From the NCBI GenBank assembly GCA_023053575.1, contig JAKZAP010000018.1:17946202-18010201 (forward strand): 64,000 nt of DNA, in the 5' to 3' direction. Source of the DNA: Branchinecta lynchi (Eukaryota; Arthropoda; Branchiopoda; Anostraca; Branchinectidae). Positions within the stretch are counted from its first letter, which is position 1. Each line of letters opens with the position of its first letter. Below, piece by piece: positions 10,655 to 20,688 of this stretch. A program made the translations under genes and the position numbers. Below the pieces are notes generated by a model that saw only the letters and a program-made list of their open reading frames with translations, ran no database searches and was not told the origin of the DNA.

Positions 10655-13600
10655 GTAAGTAGTTTTCTTAAGATTTTAGGATCACAAACGTATATGCACA
10701 TGACTTCGCAAGGTTTGCCCGTCTGTTGTCTGTTAGCAAGTCTGGATCGTTTGGGTGAAAATCGTTCATGGGCCAATAGCCCTATATTTATTGAGGTGTT
10801 TCAAATTCAGGTGCGAAAAACAACACCAATTTTTATGGCACTTGCAGCTCCGCTCATGTGCCATATACCTATCACTTTTCGGTCTGTCGGTCGGTTTGTC
10901 AAGCCACTAATCTCGAGTTAGGGTACTTCCAGATGTGCTAGGACGATGAAACTTGGCAGGCATATTATGGACCCTACCAAACTAACTTGGAAATAGTCAC
11001 TTCCTCGATTCAACCACCATGGGGGGAGTGGAGGGAGGGGGAATCCGGAATATTGACGTATTTTTAACTTTTGAATGGAGAATCGGATCCCAATGAAACT
11101 TGATATTTGGAAAGACCTCCTGTCTCAGATGTCACCCTTTACGTCCGGAATGGATCCGATGACTTTGGGGGGAGTTGGAGGGGCGGGGAAAAGGAAATCG
11201 TGTGTCATGTTCAGAGTGGATGGATTGGGGATGAAACTTGGTGGGAAGAACAAGCACAAGCCTTAAATACATAGTTGACAAGACTGGATCGGATCCGAGC
11301 ACTGTGGGGGGAGTTGGAGGGGAAACTTCTGGGTACGGCGAAGAGTGTTCTTCGGTCGCCCTCTTCGTCTTGATCCCTTCCGATGTCACTGGATGACTGA
11401 AAGATAGCGTTGGTCTTGGTAAAGGTGCAAAATGCAAGGAGGCTGCGTAGTATTCTCTGAACTATTTCCCACTATTCTTTTCGTAAGCGTGGCACGCTTA
11501 GAGTGGAGCTTTCAGTGCGAAAGTTGGTGAAAAGAACGAGCACACGCCCTAGATATGAATTAGATCGGATTTGGCACTGTGGAGGGAGTTGGAGAGGAAT
11601 TCTGGTGATCTGAAGGTTAGGTACCCACGTATCGTTTGTCTTGCATGGCTCTAACCCTTGGCGTGTTTATACAGGTTCTTGGCGTGACCTGGTATGGCGA
11701 AGTCGGTCTCTACAATGGATTTATATTTGGACTCTCTTCCCTTACAAGGTCAGGGGACTGCACCTTAGAAACTTCAGGATTCAACATGACCTTTACTGGA
11801 GCGATGGGTCTTGTGAACATGCAGGTAAGACGAACATGGTTAAGAAACAGCTGGAAACTGGTTCCCGGGACACCAAAGCTCACATTCACAAGAGTCAATC
11901 CCAAGTCACAACAACCACAAAAACAACAGTCAACAATCAATAATCACAAGTTCACAAGAGGCGTTTTCCATGTGTATATCTCACTTCTGGTTCGGGTAGT
12001 CCTTCAGGGTCGGGCAGGGGCGGACTCCTGACATAATCTTTGCCACAATCACCAACTTTATACGGAAAAACTGAGATTTTTATACTTTTTGATGAACGTG
12101 CAGACAGTTCCAGTGTGAAGGCTTGATACAATGTAAAATGTTTCTCCGAGTAAGGATTAAAGTTAACTGCAGTATTTGCTACTGGGATTAATTTTATCTC
12201 TACTGGGATAAGATTAATCTGATTTAGAAATAATTTTATCTCAGAAGAGACAATGTTAATTCCAGTAGCAAGTACTGCAAGAATTTATTTACAGTGTACC
12301 TACAAAATCCGGGCCTTTCGGTCCCTCTGTTCTTCGGAATCACCACTTCCGCCATGAAAGAGCGTGAAAGTTATCAGAAGAACTGCTGTCATCCACTCAG
12401 ACCAACGACATAAATTGACAGTTCTTTACTATTTAATTGGCAAAATAAAGTGTTCTACGTCATTTCATAGTTTATTTTTCGGGGTTAGCCAGAAGAAGAT
12501 GTCACCACGTGCTTGAGCACGTGGAGGGGACTGAAAGAAATCCGTATGAACGAATTCGACTTGCTGGCTATTCAACATATGCACAACAGCAATTATTAGA
12601 TCCCGCAAATATAACATTCGCCATTTGCATGAAAGGGGATCGACTAAAAAGAGGCACGGCACGGCACGGCATGGCATGGCGCAGGATGCAGACGTAATAA
12701 AAGAAGATTAGCTAGTAGTAAAAGTTGACAAGTAAGTGAGAGTTTGTATTCCAGAGACTAGAAGAAGGGACGCTAGAACATTGTTACTGCCACTCACTCT
12801 GAAGCCTAAAATGGCTCTTTTGGATTTTGTGCCTCTTGTACTCGTGCCTCCTACAGCATTTCGTGACGTGCCTTGCCTCTTTTTAGTCGATCCCGCATGA
12901 AAGGTTCCATCTTGATTTTTCTAAAACGGAAGATCCTTCTTGACAGTAGTTGCGCTTTCGCAGATACCATGGTATCTGACACCACGGTCTAAAGTCGTTT
13001 TTGCAGTTATCGTGGTATCAGATATTTAGATACTAGGGTCCGACCGTGGTAACTAGTTGTGGTATCTGAAAAGTCATCTCACTTTCATCGATTTTTTTTC
13101 AGATTTCTGAGAAAGAAGTTTAGCACTTAGTGATGTAACTGTATATCTGTTTTTCTTTAGGATGACTTCGAAAAGTTCAGTTTCGTCAATAGTCGTTTTT
13201 ACAGAGCACCGTGTGTCAGATACCACGATAACTGCAAAAACGACTAATTACAGATCCAGTTACCATGGTAACAGATACCATGGTATCCGCGAAAACGCAA
13301 CTAGTGCCTTGAAAAGACGATAAGAATGGGGCGGCCGAGGACCGGATTTCCTGTAAGGATTTCTGCACCATCACCAGTTTCATACAGAAAATTTTAAGAT
13401 ATTAGTTGTGTTTTTGCAGTTATCGTGGGATCTGATACCGCGGTCAAAAGGCGTTTTCGCGGTTATCGTGGTATCTGGCCAGTTATCGTGGTATTTGATA
13501 TTCAGTTACCACGCCGGATCCGATTAACATGTGGGAGGGGGGGGACGGAGGGGGGAACCGAAAAACTTGTGACACGCTTAAAGTAGAGCTATTAAGATAG

Positions 13601-16600
13601 AACTTGGTGAAAAGAACAAGCACATGCCCTAGATATGTCATTGACAGAACTAGATCGGATATAGGCACTGCGGAGGGAGTTGGAGGGGGATTCCAGAATT
13701 TCGGTGATCCGGAGGTTATGTACTTCCAGGTGGGCTAGGACGATGAGACTTGGCACGCATGTCAGGGAGTCAACTAGATTAACCTAGAAATATTCAGTTC
13801 CCCAATCGGACTATCGAGCGAGGGTGAGAGGGGAGGGGGAATCCTTAATCTTAAGGTATGTATAACTTTCGAACGGGTGATCAGATCTTCATGAAACTTA
13901 TATTCGGAAAGACCTCGTATCTCTGATGTCCCGTTCCATGTCAGGACCGGATTCGATGAATGTGGGGGGGGGATGGAGGTAGAACCGAAAATCCATTGAC
14001 ACGCTTAGAGTGGAGAGGTTGCGAAGAAACTTGGTGGGAAGAACAAGCACAAAAACTCGATACATCCAGGGGTGGCCCGAAGCACTCAGACCAGGGGGGG
14101 TGAGACCCCTCATTTCAACGACTCACGTATCGTAATATACGACTCGCAGGTACCAACAAAAAGGAACTGTTGCGACTATGCGGCAATGGCGCACATTCCT
14201 CACCAACAAATAATAGAGCCGGTGTAAAACTAGCTGCAATGCATCAGCTGAAATTATTCTTGTAATCAAAATTTATGCATAGCTTTACATTTCAACTTTC
14301 GCATAAGAGGAAAGCTTTCAACGCCTGTGCCCGGGACAAATTAAAGCAAGCGCCGCAGGCGAATTTTTTGTAATCTGCCTTTGTCTAGACAGATTCTAGC
14401 CAGCATTTAATGTGTTTCAAATCTAAAAAGTTCCAAGCCTAATCGCCAAGTAAATGACACACCTTTCCTCTAAGTAGAGAATACTATGAAAGGTGCCACA
14501 GGCGAAATTTTGTGAAACGCCAACGAGGAGACCGTCTTTTGAAAAGGAAAAAACAGCTTTGAAATAACAAATCTGACCGTCGAAAAAAAGTGACAGAATA
14601 GTGGCCACAGAAAACAAAGTAGATTTGTTCCGTATTAAAGCAAAAAAAGTAATTCCTGAAAAAAAATCCTGATTATGGACGTAACCCGAGGAGCAGAGCG
14701 TCATTTTGCGATACCAATGAAAAATTAAGAATAGCTATAAAATCACGCGTCTGTCCATCGAAAAAGTGACAAAATAAAGCCCATAGAAAAGAAAGTAGAT
14801 TTGCTCCTAAATAATAGCAAACAAAGTAATTTTCACGTTCAAAACACACTTCCTCAGAAACGAAACGAGGAAAACAGATTTGCCAGTGCGTTAAAAAGGA
14901 TTTACGGACGTAACGAACTTTTGGTCTTGGCCTGACAGGAGTTTACAGATATAGAAAAAGACGCCAGGGTCGCCGACGAGACTTGAGTTTGTTTTCCGGT
15001 GATTTGATGTACTTTTGTTTCATAATGAAAGTACCGTGTACCTTTTTATTTGTCACTCGACACACTGTACTTCCATGCCGAAAACTAAAGCAGGTAAAGC
15101 TACAGTGAGCTACATCTGAAGAATTGCAACTTAAAACTGGTTTGCAAAATTTGATTCTACGCGACAGAAGATGCCCTCGGCTATAAACACAGCAAATGAA
15201 GACGAGAAGTTCGCTTTTAGAATATCTTAAACATAAAAGAGATTATTTTCGAGTTGTATGAGTGTCCTGAATTTTACGAAGTATTTTCAGATGTGCTTTA
15301 ACACTAGCATACAGGGGCGTCACATAGGGGGGGGGGGGGGATGCCTCCCCCGATGTTGTCTGCTAGCCGATAAAAAACAGATTTTTCGCAATTTTTCGTA
15401 AAAAGAATCGATTTTTTTGGACACAGTTCGATTTTTCGTAAAAACGGTCGGTTTTCTTTAAATCCGTTGATTTTTCCGCAAAAAAAGACGGCGAAAATTA
15501 CCAGCCAGTCGATAAATACCTTGCTCCTCCCATATTTGATAGTGCTATGATTCGCAGTCAGCAGTGATACATACGATTCGCCGTCAGCTTTGGCTGAAGG
15601 AATATTTTTGCTCCTCTCCCCCCCCCAAACATTTTGATAGTAACGCCTCTGCTAGCATAGAGGCCAAAAATTTACCTCCCGACTAGAATGAGCTATTCTA
15701 GCTCTGCGGAACCCCTCCTGTCCTGGGAAACGAATTTCGGGTGTATATTAAAATCCTCCTTGTCCTTTTCAAGCGTTGTTCCTACCTCAACCTCTCTTTG
15801 TAATTGACATTTTTCGATTTGTTCTGGCACACTTCTTTCGCGGGTCTCCTGTCATTTGATTTCTGATGGCTTTTCCATTCTGTTTCAAAGTAAATTCCTT
15901 CTTTTTTCACTTATAGCCAAAGATGACCAAAAATCAATGCACATAACCTTGTCTCTCGCTTTTGGTCTATAAAGTATTTCAATGTTACCAGTCAGACTTC
16001 ACTTTAACAACTAACCTATTGTAATTTTGACAGGCTAAAATCTGAAAGACCGAAGTTAGGCAGATTCAAATCCCATGGGAGTAGAACAGGTAGCCGCATT
16101 GCTGCCCCCATGAATCATGACCTATCGGGTTACAAAACCTGGTTTAAACGACTTCTTCGGGGACTGGCTTTCAGCTGACAAGGCCCATGACAAGGCGACT
16201 GACAAGGCCCAAGATACAAGGCCCATGATCATTCTTATCTCAAGGGTTTTGCTTAGAAACGATCAGAACGAACCCACGAATTGGCAAATACCAACTTTCA
16301 TCCTCTGACCCAGTCTTCCGATGACAAATTTCAAGCCTGTGTAGTTGTACGGTAGTTGTACGAAAAAGTTGCATGTATTGATATGCAATACTACAGAATA
16401 CTTTAATTTAATGTGCCTCACGCTGGCACATTAAATCTTAAACAGTAGTATTCAATAGCAACCCGCCTTGCTCCAGTAGCATCTAGTTTTGCTATATGAT
16501 CTGATATGATATGATATTTATTGCAAAAAGCCAACTGGACATAGCAACTACCACAAAAAATCACTTACAAGAAAACAAAACAACAAAACAAAAAATGAAA

Positions 16601-18248
16601 ATCCTAGATATAGCTTAATAACACTTACATTAGACCCTCGCGATGCTTTCGCTGCCAACCGCTGCCAACTTGGTACTGCATGCTATTTTTTCGTACAACT
16701 TCGTACTACTATTTTGAGATAACTTTTCGTCGGGCTTACAAGTGCCATATGAGCTTCTACCTCTTGTTTTTTGCAGGCCGGCTACAGAGTCCACTACGAT
16801 TTACAAGGTGTTGGAGACGACGCTGACGTCAACGCTTTAATTCGATACGTCAGTGCGAAGTTCAGCTCATCGACGAACTTGTTAACAGGGACGACGAACA
16901 TGAACACCTTCGAAATTCTGGATATGGGGTAACTATCTAGCTTTCTTTCATCATGTAAGTTCCTTGCCAGACTTTTCCAGGTGACACAACTAGTCTGCGT
17001 ATTTACTCATTCTTCAAAAAAACAAAACAAAAAAAAACAGACACCTATTCCTTAAAATGAGTCTTATCCGACAGCTAAACTCACCACTTATCCCAGGAAT
17101 TACTTACAACGAACGTTAATTAATAGCATCTGATTTGAATGAACAACTACACCAGCAATTCCCATACTCGACCCCCCCTCCCATAAATTCTGATCAGTAG
17201 TACCTTTATGGTGAAGTGTGAAGTGAAGACTATATTTTGTTAGATTTTTTTTTATAGATTTATAGGGTACGTAGATGTTGTCACTAAGGTAAAATTAGTA
17301 ACAAGCAGTGAATGTTCAAACTTTTCTTCTCCACAGTCCTTCTTTAGTGTCTATTTTGCAGTTTTGTGTCATAAATTATGAAACTTAAAAAATTTGAAGA
17401 TAACTGGAGTATTCCCAATTCGTCGGAACTCGTGAGAAAGCGGAGAATGTGGGCCGAACAAACACAGGCCTTCACTGTGAAAGTTGCTGCAGCAAGTAGT
17501 ACGCCTGAACGAGAGTACGCCTCCAGTTTCAGTGCGCTTTCTTGGACTTCGGCTGCTTTGGCCGGATCCCGATGAAAAATTTTCGAGCATTAGTCGTTTG
17601 GAGTTGTAAGAAAAAGTAGTATACAGTATTAGCTGTTGCCACTACATGCTGCTACTAGCAAAATGAATGCTACTACACCAAGATTGGATGTTATGGATAC
17701 TACTACTTAAGATTAATCCAATCGGTGGCATCTTAAATCAAAGTATTTCATTCTAGTACATATGTTTCAGTACAACTAACTTCTAACTACACAGTCAAAG
17801 AATTTTTCATCGGGATGGTCGGTATTGACTGTTTACATGCAAACGGTCCCCAGGTTTGCTTCCACAAATCAATGAACCAATTTAGCGAAGTAAGTGAGCG
17901 TATTGTTATCAGCCACAAGCTGCAGGAAAGCCTCTTAGTACTTGACGAGATTGTCCTGGAAATCCATGTTTAATTTACTAACGAAAAGCTCCTTACAGGG
18001 ATATTGATATCGAGTTCAGCGGATTTGACGGACTGGACTGGGTGGCTAATGAGATTGCCGACATTGTTATTGACAGCTTGAAGGGCGAGATCATTAATGC
18101 ACTGGAGAACGCCATTGGAGATCTATTGGAATGTATTATCAGCGCGACGTCTGGAGATCAACCGGGAAGTATCGAAGCTTGTATTCCACTGAGGAAAGAT
18201 GTCAAAGTGATTCACAGGTTGGCAACGTCAAAGCCCCAAAGCCCCTAA
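10516..18248 (+). CDS. Spliced host gene, group-7-allergen/JHBP-like (TULIP fold) protein, 5' end missing
   Basis: Four exons (10516-10654, 11675-11824, 16777-16928, 17999-18248) join without a stop to give about 229 codons. All introns are GT-AG and the phases agree: exons 1 and 2 end on whole codons, exon 3 leaves two bases, and exon 4 supplies the third. The product has the line order of the arthropod group-7-mite-allergen-like family. It has a GLSSLTRSGDCTLE strand, an AGYRVHYDLQG strand, a conserved Cys, and a C-terminal amphipathic helix region (FDGLDWVANEIADIVIDSL, then INALENAIGDLLECII). Such proteins are usually secreted lipid-binding TULIP-fold proteins; a signal peptide is expected but its exon was not found. 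The first base of exon 1 completes a codon from a missing exon. Introns are 1.0, 5.0 and 1.1 kb, the larger ones filled with mobile elements. The family call is by pattern recognition only; the gene structure is firmer than the name. Confidence 0.75.
10837..11640 (-). mobile_element. R1 modular repeat in intron (copy 4)
   Basis: Begins with the R1 right-end hairpin in inverted orientation (TATGGCACTTG ... CATGTGCCATA at 10834-10863), then TCTCGAGTTAGGGTACTTCC and minus-strand modules. About 150 bp near 11335-11490 do not match other copies. It occupies most of the intron between the first two exons. Confidence 0.65.
11675..11824 (+). CDS. Host gene exon 2 of those found
   Basis: The acceptor TTTATACAG ends at 11674 and the donor is CAG|GTAAGA at 11825. 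Fifty whole codons start VLGVTWYGEVGLYNG and end in MGLVNMQ. The segment GLSSLTRSGDCTLE followed by FNMTFTGAMGLVNMQ is the most family-like part, an extended strand pair typical of group-7-allergen-like proteins. Both ends are phase 0. Confidence 0.85.
12167..12279. repeat. Small foldback repeat
   Basis: Inverted arms CTGCAGTATTTGCTACTGGG (12167-12186) and CCAGTAGCAAGTACTGCA (about 12262-12279) flank an AT-rich loop. The left arm and its upstream flank (TCTCCGAGTAAGGATTAAAG) reappear inverted at 29803-29850, so this is a dispersed element whose outer ends I could not fix. Confidence 0.6.
12636..12894. mobile_element. MULE-like TIR element, 9-bp target duplication
   Basis: The ends are GGGATCGACTAAAAA and TTTTTAGTCGATCCC, perfect inverted repeats. 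The flanking target duplication is GCATGAAAG (12627-12635 and 12895-12903). Nine-base duplications are typical of Mutator-like elements. The 259-bp interior has no ORF, so it is non-autonomous. A second copy with its own duplication lies at 47557-47979. It sits in an intron of the host gene. Confidence 0.85.
12949..13301. mobile_element. Long-palindrome MITE flanked by TA
   Basis: Outer inverted repeats GTTGCGCTTTCGC and GCGAAAACGCAAC are flanked by TA (12947-12948 and 13302-13303), as in Tc1/mariner-type insertions. The arms also contain GATACCATGGTATC and GCAGTTATCGTGGTATC with its complement GATACCACGATAACTGC. The whole 353-bp unit could fold into one hairpin with several internal palindromes. 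It has no coding content and is intronic. Confidence 0.75.
13404..13512. repeat. Fragment related to the preceding palindromic MITE
   Basis: Repeats the lines TTTTTGCAGTTATCGTGG and GATCTGATACCGCGGTC of the element at 12949-13301, with an extra copy of GTTATCGTGGTATCTGG. It ends where R1 sequence begins. No termini are recognisable. Confidence 0.55.
13513..14066 (-). mobile_element. R1 modular repeat fragment (copy 5)
   Basis: Minus-strand R1 modules (AACTTGGTGAAAAGAACAAG, CTAGGACGATGAGACTTGG) without either terminus. It is intronic, between two other elements, and ends where an hAT-like start (CAGGGG) follows. Confidence 0.65.
14067..14960. mobile_element. hAT-like non-autonomous element, end unresolved
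   Basis: Starts CAGGGGTGGCCC, like the hAT ends elsewhere in the window. It contains GGTGTAAAACTAGCTGCAAT and the motif GCGCCGCAGGCGAATTTTTT (about 14350), with a second diverged motif near 14490. The same internal lines occur at 30177-30865, 60925-62205 and inside the element at 20689-22095. The right end and target duplication were not found, so the end coordinate is approximate. Confidence 0.5.
15312..15651. mobile_element. hAT MITE with 8-bp target duplication (340 bp)
   Basis: Left end CAGGGGCGTCAC, right end GTAACGCCTCTG, flanked by CTAGCATA on both sides (15304-15311 and 15652-15659). CAGGGGCG ends with an 8-bp duplication are characteristic of hAT transposons. The interior repeats lines of the type GATTTTTCGTAAAAA and includes AAAATTACCAGCCAGTCG. 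The same subfamily is at 55307-55606. It has no transposase and is intronic. Confidence 0.9.
16318..16732. mobile_element. Foldback MITE carrying a nested LINE-B end
   Basis: Imperfect inverted ends CCGATGACAAATT and AACTTTTCGTCGG, with inner inverted lines GTAGTTGTACGAAAAAGTTG and TTTTCGTACAACTTCG. It interrupts an R1 copy whose two halves are contiguous elsewhere, which defines it as an insertion. A LINE-B 3' end has landed inside it. Confidence 0.55.
16496..16690 (-). mobile_element. LINE-B 3' end (short)
   Basis: Minus-strand 3' end of a second zinc-knuckle LINE family. The tail is (ATATC)n, seen as GATATGATATGATATTTATT, then GCAAAAAGCCAACTGG. It matches 48056-48250 over its whole length and then stops, leaving no coding part. 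Confidence 0.75.
16777..16928 (+). CDS. Host gene exon 3 of those found
   Basis: The acceptor TTTTTTGCAG ends at 16776 and the donor is GG|GTAACT at 16929. Fifty codons plus two bases start AGYRVHYDLQGVGDDADVNA and end in TFEILDMG. The polypyrimidine tract sits directly against the end of an R1 element. Phase 0 in, phase 2 out, matching the neighbouring exons. Confidence 0.85.
17999..18248 (+). CDS. Host gene terminal exon
   Basis: The acceptor CTCCTTACAG ends at 17998. The first base completes the split Gly codon, then 82 codons run to a TAA at 18246. The segment IEFSGFDGLDWVANEIADI and the helix KGEIINALENAIGDLLECII match the C-terminal pattern of the group-7-allergen-like family. A possible donor inside the exon (CAG|GTTGGC, about 18218) would give another ending, but AATAAA at 18328 supports this one. 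Confidence 0.8.
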
Positions 18249-18327
18249 AAGTCGAAACAGGTGACGATAAAAGCTACTCAGAAGTGTCAACGGCGGACTG
18301 TGTTTTCTTCAGATTATGTGCGAAGAA

Positions 18328-18333
18328 AATAAA
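18328..18333 (+). terminator. Poly(A) signal of the host gene
   Basis: AATAAA occurs 80 bp after the stop codon of the terminal exon, in the expected place for 3' end formation. Confidence 0.65.
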
Positions 18334-18756
18334 TATATTCAATGGACAATTTGTATGTTAGACACTGGCAGAATTGCTACCAATAGGTAGGGAGTTTCGT
18401 AAGTGAGATCTTAAAATCCAGTCATGACCTAACGGTTTCTAAGCTTTCGGAGGAACGGTTACACAAAAATACCACCTTTTTCCCACAAAAGTTATGAACT
18501 GTTTTAAATGACAAAGCCTTTCCCAAGCTCTACACTTTTGAATTAGCGGTTATATCCTAAAATTCATGAGGTAAAAGCCAAGAAAAGAGCGTAGCTTGGT
18601 CGACAACCAAGGTCATTCAACTGGAAATAATTTATATATAATTCAGGGAAACATAAAAACCGTAAAAAAACGGTCGAAGTGATCAAACTTTTCCGAAAAC
18701 AGAAAAGGGCAGAAACGAAACAACTTAACACTGTGAGATACGGGACTTCCTAAAAG

Positions 18757-19172
18757 TGTGTTCTTGCCGTTCCCCGAGGACTCCTCGGGGAATCCAAGGG
18801 AACGGCGAGAATAGAGGGAGTCACTCCACGCGGACTCCGCCTAGGAAAACAACGAGAACACGGAGAATGCTTCTAAAATGGATTTTGTTCAAAAAAAGAA
18901 TGTGCAGTTGACGAAGTTACTAGATCCACTTTATTTTGGGATTTGTTTATTCTGATTTTTTAAAATTAATTTTACATTGCACAAATACTGGCAAAAATTG
19001 ATTCCCCTCCGAATATGAAAGGGAGTCCCTTTTGACGATGTTAATGATAATCAGAGCATTCCCCGCCCGTGGGGACTCGGGAGAATAGTGGGAGTGGTTC
19101 CACGGGACAAACAAAAACGCGGCTACTCCTTAAGCGGAGACCTCAGGGAATGTCGAGAACACGCCTTAAGTG
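18757..19172. repeat. Possible foldback element
   Basis: Imperfect inverted ends TGTGTTCTTGCCGTTCCC and GGGAATGTCGAGAACACG bound about 415 bp. Internal lines are also repeated: GGGGACTCGGGAGAATAG against GGCGAGAATAGAGGGAG. No clear target duplication was found, so this is weak. Confidence 0.4.
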
Positions 19173-19810
19173 AAGGGGTTTGTGAACCTGCAATTGGCTG
19201 GAAAAGGTATCCAAACTTTTTTTTGATCGTATGATTACATTTTTTTCATAGGTGTTTGAAAAGACATTACAGCTTAAAGTCTTCAAACTCTTATTACAAA
19301 AGCGAATTATGCTTTCTATTGGTTGGTTTTGCATAAAGCATCATAGCCAATCAAAAGTAGAAAAGACTAATTTTTTCTTTAAAAAAGCAATCAACATCTT
19401 ACTTTCACAACTCTGTTAGAAAAATATTATTGAACTAGTTGGCAACATTTCTACCATTAACAGGCTCATAATTGTCATCATACGCCGATAAGTATCTGTT
19501 AACTCGGGAATCTAAATCAAAAGTCCTTTACCTCAAGCTCTTAAACTCATTTTGTTAACTCCCTTCCCTGAAAGAAAATTCCGTTTTCTTCTTGTTTGTC
19601 CTGCCATCTTTCAAATTGAAAAGTGCGGGAATTGTGACTCATCACTAAGGAGTCATCATTACTGCATCATTATATAAATTTGTCGAAATGGACAATGATG
19701 TTCTGGAGTTCTGCCAGAGTAAGTAAATAATTTAATCTCTGTTTTTGTTTTCTTTGTTAGCCTGTGTCAGACCAACTGGATGCTCGTAAGCGTTTCTTGG
19801 TTAGCCTGTC

Positions 19811-20516
19811 CAGTCTAGTACACTAGCCCCATGTCAGGCACGGTGCTCAAACCTCTAGCACCATGCCTGGGTGCTAGACGTTCAAGCACTGTACCTGGGA
19901 TTTCATGTATGGTGCATGGATTTCAGTATACTGTATACAGTGCATACAGAAAAAACACAGTTTCTGTCATCACAACTGAGCACCGGCTCGGACAGGGCTG
20001 AAATTACTACTATGAATTAGAGCAATCAAAGACAGTCCTTTATATATTTTTCACAACAAAAACAAAAGGGCTCTAATGATGATTGAGATGAAAAACCTAA
20101 CAGCACCCTATCTATTTTCCATTTATTTTCCCTATCTATTCCCCAAGAGCCAATATTCTGGTTAGCTGCTAGGTAGAAAAAGCTGAGCACAGGACACTTT
20201 GCATGCAAAACCCTTGACTATGTAGAAAAGGAAATGAGGTTTTTCACATCTGTCATCAGCCGAGCCCTTTTGTTTTTGTTGTGAAAAATATATAAAGGAT
20301 TTCTTTGATTTCTCTAATTCATGGTAGTAATTTCAGCCCTGTCCGAGCTGGTGCTCAGTTGTTATGACAGAAACTGTGTTTTTGATGTATGCACTGTATA
20401 CTGAAATCCATGCACCATACATGAAATCCAAGGTACAGTGCTTGAACGTCTGGCACCCAGGCATGGTGCTAGACGTTTGAGCACCGTGCATGAAAAGGGG
20501 CTAGTGTACTAGACTG
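19811..20516. mobile_element. hAT-type element with very long inverted repeats
   Basis: Ends CAGTCTAGTACACTAGCCCC and its near-complement GGGGCTAGTGTACTAGACTG, flanked by the 8-bp duplication AGCCTGTC (19803-19810 and 20517-20524). The inverted arms extend about 250 bp each and meet near 20150-20260. They include GTGCTCAAACCTCTAGCACC and its inverted partner. There is no ORF of note. The insertion site itself lies in a tandem duplication of about 35 bp (AGCCTGTGTCAGACCAACTG at 19760; AGCCTGTCTCAGACCAACTG at 20517). Confidence 0.85.
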
Positions 20517-20688
20517 AGCCTGTCTCAGACCAACTGAATGCTCATAAGCTACAATCCTATTTGCATAAGCTTAGTGAAGAAATGATTTCTTAATTCCCTT
20601 AATTAACTTCTTTTGATAATTCTGTGAATAATTTCTGAACTCTTTCTAATACCAATCTAATTTAATACCAATCAGTGGTACACACCTG

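Larger units (their letters stand above)
16190..16766 (-). mobile_element. R1 left-end copy abutting a splice acceptor (copy 6)
   Basis: Minus-strand A-type module (AAGGCCCATGATCATTCTTA, TCTCAAGGGTTTTGCTTAGA) with the R1 left end CAAGTGCCATATGAGC/TTCTACCTCTTG at 16739-16766. The element terminus lies 10 bp before exon 3 of the host gene. Between CCCAGTCTT and CAAGTGCC, which are adjacent in other copies (for example 42560), a 415-bp foldback element is inserted at 16318-16732. Confidence 0.7.

Noticed and set aside
16040..16110. GATTCAAATCCC as part of a tRNA T-arm
   Set aside because: No D-arm or anticodon arm at proper spacing could be drawn.
17378..17575. 65-codon ORF in the last intron of the host gene
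   Set aside because: No splice sites in a matching phase and no recognisable pattern; treated as intronic sequence.
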